Made by a program: the position numbers and the translations under genes. Shown in pieces: positions 1 to 6,555 of a stretch of 7,617 bases of DNA (position 1 is its first letter; the number at the start of each line of letters is the position of its first letter). Location of the stretch: contig DOUO01000167.1 of NCBI GenBank assembly GCA_003520555.1, positions 1 through 7,617 on the forward strand, read 5' to 3'. This DNA comes from Oscillospiraceae bacterium (GTDB taxonomy: Bacteria; Bacillota; Clostridia; Oscillospirales; Acutalibacteraceae). The notes under the pieces were generated by a model, which saw only the letters and a program-made list of their open reading frames with translations, was not told the origin of the DNA and did not search any database.

Positions 1-598
1 TTTTACCTACGCCGGGTTCGCCGATTAAGCAGGGATTGTTCTTTGTGCGGCGAGATAAAATTTGAATAATGCGCGCAATTTCAACATCTCTGCCCACAAT
101 ACGGTCAATTTTGCCTTCCCTTGCCTTGCGTGTTAAATCCTCACAGTAAAGGTTTATGTGTTTTCTTTTCTTTTCCTTTTTATCCTTCTGTCCGGACTTT
201 GTCTGACCGCCGTTTTGAGCGTTCTGGCTGCCGCCCATCATATTTTTAAAAATATTCGGGAACGCGGGAGCGCCGTGAGCAAAGTCGTCGTCATCGCTGC
301 CCGGAGCTTCCTCCCTAAACTGTTCCATCTGCTCGGCAAGATTATCCGCTCCGAGCTGCTCCATGAGCTGGGACATATCGCCGTTTTCGCCCATTCCCTG
401 CATGAGGGTATTCATCTGATCCTGCACGGTTTCCAGATCCTCGTCGGAAATACCCATCTTGCTGATTAAATCCTCAACAGGCTTTATGCCAAGCTCCTTG
501 GCGCAGGTCAGACAATAGCCTGCCGTGGGAGCGTTTTGTTGTGTATTGTTGGAAACGAAGACAACAGCCTGACGTTTTCCGCATCTGCTGCAAAGCAT
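1..598 (-). CDS. Clp protease ATP-binding subunit with N-terminal zinc ribbon (partial, 3' end beyond the window)
   Basis: This is the first 199 codons of a Clp/Hsp100 AAA+ unfoldase, which in this family feeds substrates to ClpP or remodels proteins in the cytoplasm. Residues 3-6 (CSRC) and 29-32 (CLTC) form a four-cysteine zinc ribbon. A Met/Gln/Gly-rich linker follows (about 60-132), with an acidic DDDD run near 102-105, then a Lys-rich stretch at 138-147. The first AAA+ domain begins near 149: VGRD at 168-171, LSRRTKNNP at 181-189, and Walker A GEPGVGK at 193-199, cut by the window edge. There is no room for the double Clp_N repeat of classical ClpC/ClpA, so the layout is closer to ClpE-like proteins. 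The ATG has an AGGAGG site 7 bases upstream (606-611). The gene follows pgsA by 55 bases, with no clear promoter, CtsR box or CIRCE element there. The family is sure; the choice between ClpC, ClpE or another subtype is open because the second AAA domain is not visible. Confidence 0.93.
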   Translation of the reverse strand, partial: MLCSRCGKRQAVVFVSNNTQQNAPTAGYCLTCAKELGIKPVEDLISKMGISDEDLETVQDQMNTLMQGMGENGDMSQLMEQLGADNLAEQMEQFREEAPGSDDDDFAHGAPAFPNIFKNMMGGSQNAQNGGQTKSGQKDKKEKKRKHINLYCEDLTRKAREGKIDRIVGRDVEIARIIQILSRRTKNNPCLIGEPGVGK

Positions 599-653
599 AA
601 ATATACCTCCTGACAAATATCATGATTAACGCATGAAAAAATTTACTTATGCA

Positions 654-1241
654 CTACGCGTTTTGTTTTTTACTGTTTTTGATTTGCTTAACTATCAGCA
701 CGGCGTACATTATCAGGGCAAAAAGCATTGCCGCCGCGGTTACTATGAACGTTGCCGTAATAAGCATTTCATTGTGAATGTTAAACGCCGCTTTTAAGAA
801 GATGATTGTACAGACCGATACATAAAAGATAATTGTAGCGACCTTGCCGTACCACCTTGCGGGCGGCGGAGTGACCTTCATTATCAAGAGAACAAGTCCG
901 CCTACAAGCATCAAAAACTCCTTGCCTATCATCACAAGCATTATAGGCAAAAGCGACGGCATGTAAATAAGCATACAAACCGCTACGCTGACAAGCGTAA
1001 CCTTGTCGGCTATGGGGTCCAGGATTTTTCCGAGCGACGTAACCTGATTTAGCTTTCTTGCCAATAAACCGTCAAGGCAGTCGCTGAGTCCGGAAAGACC
1101 TATGCATATAGCGGCGGCAATATAATTCTCTTTCAGAAAAAAGTATACGAACGGAGCAACCAGCAAAAACCTCAGATAAGTCAGCAAATTAGGTATCGTT
1201 ACCAAATCCGAAGGTTTGAAGCTCCACTTATTTTCACCCAT
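654..1241 (-). CDS. pgsA: CDP-diacylglycerol--glycerol-3-phosphate 3-phosphatidyltransferase
   Basis: PgsA makes phosphatidylglycerophosphate from CDP-diacylglycerol and glycerol-3-phosphate in the cytoplasmic membrane, the committed step to phosphatidylglycerol and cardiolipin. The 195-residue product carries the complete CDP-alcohol phosphatidyltransferase signature: D54, D57-G58, A61-R62, G71, D75 and D79, with the family spacing. The lead-in TIPNLLTYLRF (15-25) is typical of PgsA. Several hydrophobic membrane segments follow (roughly 24-50, 82-104, 107-122, 134-150, 160-185), and the C-terminus is basic. The frame stays open upstream to a TTG at 1265 and an ATG at 1256. The ATG at 1241 was chosen because a GGAG site lies 9 bases before it, while the upstream starts lack a good site. 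It lies 30 bases after cvpA. Phosphatidylserine synthase or a related CDP-alcohol transferase is possible from the motif alone, but length and N-terminus favour PgsA. Confidence 0.9.
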   Translation of the reverse strand: MGENKWSFKPSDLVTIPNLLTYLRFLLVAPFVYFFLKENYIAAAICIGLSGLSDCLDGLLARKLNQVTSLGKILDPIADKVTLVSVAVCMLIYMPSLLPIMLVMIGKEFLMLVGGLVLLIMKVTPPPARWYGKVATIIFYVSVCTIIFLKAAFNIHNEMLITATFIVTAAAMLFALIMYAVLIVKQIKNSKKQNA

Positions 1242-1250
1242 TTTTACTAT

Positions 1251-1254
1251 CTCC
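1251..1254 (-). promoter_or_regulatory. Shine-Dalgarno site deciding the pgsA start
   Basis: GGAG lies 9 bases before the ATG at 1241. The two alternative in-frame starts (TTG at 1265, ATG at 1256) have only a weak AGAG-like sequence at poor distance, so the inner ATG is preferred. Confidence 0.55.
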
Positions 1255-1271
1255 ATATCTAACAATAATCT

Positions 1272-1943
1272 CTACTTGAAGAAGCACAGCGCATTGAACA
1301 CCGGTCCGAAAGCATTTGAGTTAAGCGCTCCCGGGCTTGCGCCTGCCACTACAACATAAATAATATTTACGGCAAACACCACAAATACCAAACCCTCGGC
1401 AAGCCCCGTAACGGTGCCGAGCAGGTGGTTTACCAAACCGACCACGGGAATATCAAACACTCTTATTATTTTTCTGATTAATAATTTAAACAGCATAAAT
1501 AACAGTACAAAAACTATGCCAGTGAGCACGATGGAAATAACGCCTACAGTAAGCTCACCGACAGGTTTTTCAAGGTTTTGCGCAACGGTAAGGCTTTGGT
1601 CGTTTGTTATTGTCAGCGAACGCTGAACGTCGTCAAGAGACATTCCCAGCGTTTTCATAAATCCGCCCAATATGCTCTGAACCCAGTCAGGAGCGCACCG
1701 AACGCTTGTGTTGACGGCTGTTTCAACGCCCTTTGTATTGATTGTATTTTGAATACTGCTTATTACGCTTTGCTTAAAGAAGGCGTCGTAAATCAACTGA
1801 GCCAGCCCGTCCGAAACAAAACTTGCCAGCATTGATGAGGCAAGCATTGCCGCAAAGTTCAGCAGCGTTCTTGCGAGTCCGCGCCTGTAACCCAAAAACG
1901 CGAAAAAAACTATAAGGAAAATAATTATTATATCAGATATCAT
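1272..1943 (-). CDS. CvpA family membrane protein
   Basis: A 223-residue integral membrane protein of the CvpA/colicin V production family, whose members are inner-membrane proteins with a poorly understood envelope role. An N-terminal hydrophobic helix (2-18) is followed by GYRRGL (18-23), the typical CvpA motif of a short basic turn after helix 1. A second helix lies at about 26-45. A soluble loop (about 50-125) is longer than in the shortest family members. Two further hydrophobic segments occupy about 132-156 and 178-202, separated by the family-like stretch PVVGLVNHLLGTVTGLAEG (166-184). The frame extends upstream to 2009 inside the preceding gene, but the ATG at 1943 has GGGAGG four bases before it and lines up with the family N-terminus. 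It follows the DUF5711-like gene by 19 bases and precedes pgsA. Family assignment is good; the function in this organism is not known. Confidence 0.85.
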   Translation of the reverse strand: MISDIIIIFLIVFFAFLGYRRGLARTLLNFAAMLASSMLASFVSDGLAQLIYDAFFKQSVISSIQNTINTKGVETAVNTSVRCAPDWVQSILGGFMKTLGMSLDDVQRSLTITNDQSLTVAQNLEKPVGELTVGVISIVLTGIVFVLLFMLFKLLIRKIIRVFDIPVVGLVNHLLGTVTGLAEGLVFVVFAVNIIYVVVAGASPGALNSNAFGPVFNALCFFK

Positions 1944-1947
1944 ATAT

Positions 1948-1953
1948 CCTCCC
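1948..1953 (-). promoter_or_regulatory. Shine-Dalgarno site deciding the cvpA start
   Basis: GGGAGG sits four bases before the ATG at 1943, a slightly short spacing. It supports the 223-residue product over the 245-residue one starting at 2009, which would overlap the preceding gene by 47 bases. Confidence 0.65.
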
Positions 1954-1962
1954 GTTTGATTA

Positions 1963-3279
1963 TCAGGCGGAATCACCCGATGAATCGGGATTGTGACGTT
2001 CAAGCTCAATTTGACGAATCTGATTGACGCTCATTACAAAAGCGCGGTTGTCACCTGTTAAGATAAACGAACGCGCTCCCGTGCCCGCGTCGCCCGAAAA
2101 AGCAAGCTTTCCGCTGCCGTCATAGGAATAAAGCATGTTGCCGTCAAGTACGGCGATTGTTCCCTTGAACACGGAAACGGATTCCGCGCCGTAGGGGTTG
2201 TCAACCGTCAGGATTTCGCCTCCGCCGTTGTTGTAGCGGATAAGCGTACAGCTTCGTCCGTCACCGCTTTTTGAAAGAGCTAATACAAAAGAATTTGTGG
2301 CAGGACTGAAGCAGTAATTAACCAACAGCTTATCATTATAGCTTACGGTTTTAAAATCATCGCTGCCGTCCGTAACAACATACGCGTTTTTTTCGCCGAT
2401 AAACACCGAACGGTCCGAGCCGATGTATTTGCAGTCCATAACGGTGTCGCCGGAAATTTCGTGCTGCTTAACGGGTTTATCATGCTTGAAGTCGAGTACA
2501 TAAATTCCGGTTTTTACCACGCCGTTGTCAGATGTCATTCCGCATACAACGCAGCGTGAGCCGTCGCCGTTAAGCGCGACAGATGTTATATAATATTCCG
2601 AAAAAGAATATTTGAATATTCTGTTGTTGTTTTTATCATAAGTGCAGAGCTGGCTGAAATAACCGTTGCCCTCGCTTACAAGGCAGTAAACTCCGTTTGA
2701 AGCAATGTCGCCTGTATATATTATTCCTTCGGCGTCGCCGGTGAACAGGTTTTTTTCAAAATCGTTAATCTGATAACCTGTTTCGCCTATTCCGAAGGTA
2801 AGGTATTTATTGTCGGCTGACTTCATTACCGGCTTTGAATAACGCAGCTGAACGTTAGCCACCTCGCTGCCGGAATTATTAAGCGTGATAAACGAAGTGT
2901 CCGAGGCGTAGGCAACTCTTCCCTGATTTACGCTAAAATTGCGCGCTTCTACCTCTGAGCCGATTATGTTAACCGGAAAACCCTTACCGGCGTTTCCGAG
3001 CACGTCGTAATTCCACCACACGCTCAGGTTGTCCCATGTAAGCTTGTCGCGGTTGGCAAACGCCAAAACAGCCAAGCCTGCAAGCAAAACCGCGCATACG
3101 CAAAGGATAATCCTTTTGACAGTCTTAGGCGAAAGGTCGGTTTTTTCCTGCTCGTAATCGTCAAGCGGCACGTCCTCATAGCTGAGCACCTTGCGGTCGC
3201 TTTGCTTTTTACGCTGCTCATAACGCCCTTTAAGTTTTTTCTTGCGTTCGTTATAGCTTCCTTTTATCTTGTTAAACAT
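1963..3279 (-). CDS. DUF5711-like single-pass membrane protein, predicted beta-propeller ectodomain
   Basis: A 438-residue protein of unknown function that I place, by overall look, in the DUF5711 family of Clostridia. The layout is: a very basic cytoplasmic tail (1-30, rich in Lys/Arg), a short acidic patch (34-48), one hydrophobic transmembrane helix (about 56-75), then a long Gly/Ser/Asn-rich region. That region contains repeated beta-strand/turn units resembling PQQ- or WD-like propeller blades, for example around 119-135, 158-174, 230-247, 258-264, 329-337, 369-388 and 405-417. No catalytic motif or lipobox is visible. Positive-inside topology would put the tail in the cytoplasm and the propeller outside. 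The ATG has GGGAG 7 bases upstream (3287-3291), and the gene begins 18 bases after truA. Its neighbours cvpA and pgsA suggest an envelope role, but that is inference. The coding frame is secure; the family name is from memory and was not searched. Confidence 0.82.
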   Translation of the reverse strand: MFNKIKGSYNERKKKLKGRYEQRKKQSDRKVLSYEDVPLDDYEQEKTDLSPKTVKRIILCVCAVLLAGLAVLAFANRDKLTWDNLSVWWNYDVLGNAGKGFPVNIIGSEVEARNFSVNQGRVAYASDTSFITLNNSGSEVANVQLRYSKPVMKSADNKYLTFGIGETGYQINDFEKNLFTGDAEGIIYTGDIASNGVYCLVSEGNGYFSQLCTYDKNNNRIFKYSFSEYYITSVALNGDGSRCVVCGMTSDNGVVKTGIYVLDFKHDKPVKQHEISGDTVMDCKYIGSDRSVFIGEKNAYVVTDGSDDFKTVSYNDKLLVNYCFSPATNSFVLALSKSGDGRSCTLIRYNNGGGEILTVDNPYGAESVSVFKGTIAVLDGNMLYSYDGSGKLAFSGDAGTGARSFILTGDNRAFVMSVNQIRQIELERHNPDSSGDSA

Positions 3280-3297
3280 TCGTTCACTCCCAATGAA

Positions 3298-4068
3298 CTA
3301 ATCCCCATAATTAACACGGTTAAGATATAATCCGCACGCGGGCGCGGTAGGTCCTGCGTACTGTCTGTCTTTTTTATCAATTATTGACGGTATTCCGTCC
3401 GGGGGTATTTTGCCCTGCTGAATTCTGAGCAGAGTTCCCACCATTATTCTTACCATATTATATAAAAATCCGTCGGCTTCAACCCTCATGAGAACCATGC
3501 TGCCCTCGCGCGTTACCGAAAAGCTCATTACGTTACGCGTAAGGTCGCCTGCTTCGCGGTTGTCCTGAGTGCAAAACGAAGTGAAGTCGTGCTTTCCGAC
3601 ATACGCCTGAGCGGCGGCGTTGAGCATTTCGGCGTCAATTTTGTAGCGGTAATGCAGCGCGTAGCCCTCAAGAAATGGATTGCGAACCTCGCTGTTCCAG
3701 ATTTTATAAACATATTCCTTGCTTTTGCACCTGTAGCGCGCGTGAAAATCCGCGGCGACTTCCTTGCAGTCGAGCACGGCTACCGAAAGCGGGAGCCAGC
3801 GGTTGAGCGCCGCCTTAAGCCTTTGCGCGGGAATTATGTGAGCGGTTTTAAGGCTTATGCAGTACATGTTGGCATGCACGCCGCTGTCTGTGCGGCTGCA
3901 GCCCTTTATTTCAAAGCCGTCGCCTATAATTTTTAAGAGAGCGTTTTGAAACGCCTCTTGTACGGTAAATGCGTTTTGCTGAATTTGCCAGCCGTGAAAC
4001 GCCCTGCCGTCGTAGGTGATTGTAATCAAAAGATTTCTTAAATCACCGCCGGAATCATTATGTTGCAT
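3298..4068 (-). CDS. truA: tRNA pseudouridine(38-40) synthase TruA
   Basis: TruA converts uridines 38-40 of the tRNA anticodon stem-loop to pseudouridine. The 256-residue product shows the N-terminal strand and YDG motif (LLITITYDG, 13-21), then HGWQIQ (25-30). The catalytic motif is RTDSGVHA (59-66) with the nucleophile Asp61. The second half carries the usual YVYKIWN stretch (105-111) and the C-terminal MVRIMVGTLLRIQQGK block, ending in a family-typical PACGLYLNRVNY. Length is normal for TruA (about 245-265). The frame is open to an ATG at 4182 deep inside ecfT, which adds a low-complexity Cys/Arg-rich lead and is rejected. The ATG at 4068 has AGGTG seven bases before it. A TTG at 4029 would give 243 residues, beginning just before the conserved ITITYDG. 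With the 4068 start the gene overlaps ecfT by 31 bases, consistent with translational coupling. Confidence 0.93.
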   Translation of the reverse strand: MQHNDSGGDLRNLLITITYDGRAFHGWQIQQNAFTVQEAFQNALLKIIGDGFEIKGCSRTDSGVHANMYCISLKTAHIIPAQRLKAALNRWLPLSVAVLDCKEVAADFHARYRCKSKEYVYKIWNSEVRNPFLEGYALHYRYKIDAEMLNAAAQAYVGKHDFTSFCTQDNREAGDLTRNVMSFSVTREGSMVLMRVEADGFLYNMVRIMVGTLLRIQQGKIPPDGIPSIIDKKDRQYAGPTAPACGLYLNRVNYGD

Positions 4069-4850
4069 ATAATTACACCTGCAATAACAAGGGCAATCGC
4101 GGCAAACGCCGCGGCGTCGCGCATACCCATGTGTATTGATTTCATACGTGTTCTGCCCGCGCCGCCCCTGTAACAGCGGCATTCCATAGCCGTAGCTATT
4201 TCATACGCGCGTGTGAACGCGGATACGAACAGCGGAATAAGAATAGGCACAAGCGCCTTGACGCGGCTTAAAAAATTGCCGGAGTCCATGTTTGCGCCTC
4301 TTGCCTTTTGCGCCGACATGATTTTGTCGGTTTCCTCAAGCAGGGTAGGCACAAACCTTAACGCAAGCGACATCATCATAGCGATTTCATGAACGGGAAA
4401 ATGAATAACCTTAAGCGGCTTCATAAGCCGTTCGATTGCGTCTGTAAGCTCTGTGGGAGCGGTTGTGAAGGTTAAACATGAGCTTGCCAAAATAAGGCAG
4501 ATAATGCGCACAGTGACAAACACAGAGCGGTTTATGCCGTCCCACGTAAGCTTAATTATGCCCCACTGCCAAATCGGTTCGCCCGTTCCGTAGAACAGAT
4601 TAAGCAGAGAAGTGAAGATTACAATAAATATTATTACCTTTAAGCTTTTGAAGTAAAACCTCGGCTTGATTTTGCTTAATGCCAAAAACACAGCGGTAAA
4701 TACGGCGGTTACAGCCAAGGCAGCGTAGTTAAAGGTACAAAATATTATAACTATATACGCGATAAAAATCAAGATTTTTGCTCTGGGGTCAAACTTATGG
4801 ATAATGCTGTCCCCGGGAAAATATTGTCCGAACGCAACGTCCCTTACCAT
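4038..4850 (-). CDS. ecfT: Energy-coupling factor transporter transmembrane protein EcfT
   Basis: EcfT is the membrane scaffold of ECF importers for vitamins and metal ions: it couples ATP hydrolysis by EcfA1/EcfA2 to movement of an S component. The 270-residue protein starts with the family-typical FGQYFPGDSIIHKFDPRAK region (7-25). Hydrophobic segments follow at about 26-40, 42-58, 70-86 and 110-128, with a last one at 245-266. The cytoplasmic coupling helices carry the first motif KARGA (182-186) and a second motif at 222-229 (MECRCYRG), followed by GRTRMK. The residue after the Glu in the second motif is Cys, where I would expect Ala. The ATG is preceded by AAGGAGGG with six bases spacing (4857-4864) and overlaps the ecfA2 stop by seven bases. 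It sits directly after both ATPases, the standard group II ECF order. Confidence 0.96.
   Translation of the reverse strand: MVRDVAFGQYFPGDSIIHKFDPRAKILIFIAYIVIIFCTFNYAALAVTAVFTAVFLALSKIKPRFYFKSLKVIIFIVIFTSLLNLFYGTGEPIWQWGIIKLTWDGINRSVFVTVRIICLILASSCLTFTTAPTELTDAIERLMKPLKVIHFPVHEIAMMMSLALRFVPTLLEETDKIMSAQKARGANMDSGNFLSRVKALVPILIPLFVSAFTRAYEIATAMECRCYRGGAGRTRMKSIHMGMRDAAAFAAIALVIAGVIICNIMIPAVI
4076..4080 (-). promoter_or_regulatory. Shine-Dalgarno site favouring the truA ATG at 4068
   Basis: AGGTG lies seven bases before the ATG at 4068, inside the 3' end of ecfT. The competing TTG at 4029 has only GGTG at 14 bases, too distant to be convincing. Confidence 0.5.
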
Positions 4851-5713
4851 TGTTTACCCTCCTTTTTAAGCAGAGGCGTAAGCACGGCAACCGCTTCGTC
4901 AACGGTCAAAACGCCGTCGGGCACATTAAAGCCCTTTTGCTTTAAATCCTGCATTATACTTGTAATTTGAGGAACACGAAGCCCGATTTCGCTGAGCCTG
5001 TCACCCTGCGCAAAAACATTTTTGGTCTTGTCAAACATAACAAGCTCGGACTTGCTCATAACGATTATTCTGTCGGCAACTCTGGCTATATCCTCCATTG
5101 TGTGGGATACAAAAATCACGGTGTTGCCGCGCGCCTTGTGGTAGTTGACAATCTGCGAAAGTAAAATTTCACGTCCCATGGGGTCAAGTCCGGCGGTGGG
5201 TTCGTCAAGCAGCAAAACATCCGGCTCCATGGCGATTACTCCGGCAATTGCCACTCGGCGTTTTTCGCCTCCGGACAAGTCAAACGGAGATTTGTCAAGA
5301 TGGGTTTCCTTTACGCCGGCAAACTGCGCCGCGCTTCGAACAGCCCTGTCAAGCTCGTCGCCCGAAAGTCCCTTGTTAACCGCGCCGAAGGCAATATCCT
5401 TGTACACGGTCTCCTCAAAAAGCTGATATTCGGGGTACTGAAAAACCATGCCGACATGAAAGCGAACCTCGCGGATTTTCTTCGGCTCTGCCCAAATGTC
5501 CCTGCCGTTAAGCAACACCTGACCGTCTGTGGGCTTTATTAAGCCGTTAAGCATTTGGACAAGCGTGGATTTACCCGATCCGGTGTGGCCGATAATTCCT
5601 ATAAATTCACCTTTGTTTATGCTTAAGCTTACGTTATTGACCGCGCGTTTTTCAAACGGCGTGCCCTCTCCGTAGGTAAAGCCTAAGCCCTTAAGCTCAA
5701 GAACACAACTCAC
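4844..5713 (-). CDS. ecfA2: Energy-coupling factor transporter ATP-binding protein EcfA2
   Basis: The second ATPase of the ECF module; it pairs with EcfA1 on the cytoplasmic face and drives vitamin or metal uptake through EcfT. The 289-residue product has all ABC motifs intact: Walker [10 protein letters not shown] (42-50), Q-loop Gln92 within FQYPEYQLF (91-99), signature [13 protein letters not shown] (146-158), Walker B VLLLDEPT (166-173) with catalytic Glu171, D-loop GLDP (175-178) and switch His204. The C-terminal extension of about 60 residues is normal for EcfA proteins. Translation starts at GTG; the four bases GTGA contain both this start and the ecfA1 TGA stop, and GAGGAGG stands seven bases upstream. 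The tight overlaps with both neighbours point to coupled synthesis of the complex. Confidence 0.96.
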   Translation of the reverse strand: MSCVLELKGLGFTYGEGTPFEKRAVNNVSLSINKGEFIGIIGHTGSGKSTLVQMLNGLIKPTDGQVLLNGRDIWAEPKKIREVRFHVGMVFQYPEYQLFEETVYKDIAFGAVNKGLSGDELDRAVRSAAQFAGVKETHLDKSPFDLSGGEKRRVAIAGVIAMEPDVLLLDEPTAGLDPMGREILLSQIVNYHKARGNTVIFVSHTMEDIARVADRIIVMSKSELVMFDKTKNVFAQGDRLSEIGLRVPQITSIMQDLKQKGFNVPDGVLTVDEAVAVLTPLLKKEGKQW

Positions 5714-6555
5714 AGCATTGCCTCCTCAAGCATTTTTACACATTCTCCGCTTGAAAGCGGAATTTTGTCAAGCTTTACGCCGCAGCCCCTCAGCCTGTAG
5801 GCAAGCTCAGCTGCCTGCGGTACGTCAAGCCTGTGTTTTTTCAGCATTTCAACCTGCGAAAACACTTCGTCGGGAGTACCCTGAGTAAGCACTCTTCCGC
5901 TGTCCATAACAACTACACGGTCGGCAAGCACAGCCTCGTCCATGTAGTGAGTTATGAGCACTACGGTGATTTTGTTTTCACGGTTAAGCTTGATAAGCGT
6001 TGACATTACCTCGTTTCTTCCGCTCGGGTCAAGCATTGCGGTAGGTTCGTCAAGCACAACGCACTTGGGCTGAATTGCCAAAATGCCCGCAATTGCCACA
6101 CGCTGTTTTTGACCGCCCGAAAGCTTGTGCGGAGCGTGCATGCGGTATTCGTACATATCAACCGCCTTTAGGGCGTTGTCAACGCGCCTGCGTATTTCTT
6201 CGGGTTCAACGCCGAGGTTTTCGGGACCGAAGGCTACGTCGTCCTCAACAATGCTTGCGACAAGCTGATTATCGGGATTTTGAAGCACAAGTCCGACCTT
6301 TTCGCGAATGTCCCATGTTTTGTTTTCGTCAGCCGTGTCATCTCCGTCAACATACACCTTGCCGCTGTCCGGCAATAGCATTGCGTTGAGATGCTTGGCG
6401 AGCGTTGATTTTCCGCAGCCGTTGTGACCGATTACCGCCACAAATTCACCTTCGTTTATATCAAGGCTTACGTTGTCAACAGCGTTGACGTGCGGCTGAG
6501 GGTCGGTTTCCTCGGCATAGGAAAAGCACACGTTTTTTATTTGAATAAAAGCCAT
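5710..6555 (-). CDS. ecfA1: Energy-coupling factor transporter ATP-binding protein EcfA1
   Basis: The first ATPase of the ECF importer module. The 281-residue product carries Walker [10 protein letters not shown] (43-51), Q-loop Gln92 in LQNPDNQ (91-97), signature [13 protein letters not shown] (145-157), Walker B CVVLDEPT (165-172) with Glu170, D-loop MLDPSGR (174-180) and switch His203. LQNPDNQ and the TAMLDP stretch after Walker B are typical of EcfA1 rather than EcfA2, which here has FQYPEYQ and TAGLDP. The ATG directly abuts the TAA stop of the upstream methyltransferase, and GGGAG precedes it within that gene's end. The stop overlaps the ecfA2 start. No S component gene is in the window, so this is the shared (group II) module that serves S components encoded elsewhere. 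All ATPase residues are intact. Confidence 0.96.
   Translation of the reverse strand: MAFIQIKNVCFSYAEETDPQPHVNAVDNVSLDINEGEFVAVIGHNGCGKSTLAKHLNAMLLPDSGKVYVDGDDTADENKTWDIREKVGLVLQNPDNQLVASIVEDDVAFGPENLGVEPEEIRRRVDNALKAVDMYEYRMHAPHKLSGGQKQRVAIAGILAIQPKCVVLDEPTAMLDPSGRNEVMSTLIKLNRENKITVVLITHYMDEAVLADRVVVMDSGRVLTQGTPDEVFSQVEMLKKHRLDVPQAAELAYRLRGCGVKLDKIPLSSGECVKMLEEAML
5721..5727 (-). promoter_or_regulatory. Strong Shine-Dalgarno site for the GTG start of ecfA2
   Basis: GAGGAGG lies seven bases before the GTG at 5713, inside the last codons of ecfA1. No ATG is available in this frame near the conserved N-terminus, so this site fixes the GTG start and suggests reinitiation or coupling at the GTGA overlap. 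Confidence 0.8.

Noticed and set aside
158..469. Plus-strand open frame of 103 codons with a hydrophobic beginning
   Set aside because: It lies fully inside the Clp ATPase gene on the opposite strand, which has a strong ribosome site and clear AAA+ and zinc-ribbon motifs. No ribosome site or family resemblance supports the plus-strand frame.
599..653. Possible stress operator (CtsR or CIRCE) or terminator upstream of the Clp gene
   Set aside because: No tandem GGTCAAA-type repeat and no GCACTC-N9-GAGTGC inverted repeat is present. The only inverted repeat has a four-base stem with mismatches and no T-run after a stable hairpin.
1944..2009. Upstream extension of cvpA to 2009
   Set aside because: It would overlap the preceding gene by 47 bases and add a non-hydrophobic lead before the family's first helix. 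The ATG at 1943 has GGGAGG in front.
3589..3936. Plus-strand open frame of 115 codons
   Set aside because: It is antisense to the central part of truA, whose catalytic RTDSGVHA motif and conserved blocks are on the minus strand. It has no recognisable domain.
4069..4182. Upstream extension of truA to an ATG at 4182
   Set aside because: The extra 38 residues are Cys/Arg/Tyr-rich, lie inside ecfT and match nothing in TruA. A better-placed ATG with a ribosome site exists at 4068.
6075..6389. Plus-strand open frame of 104 codons, rich in Arg, Cys and Pro
   Set aside because: It is antisense to the ecfA1 signature and Q-loop region. The composition is that of a shadow frame.
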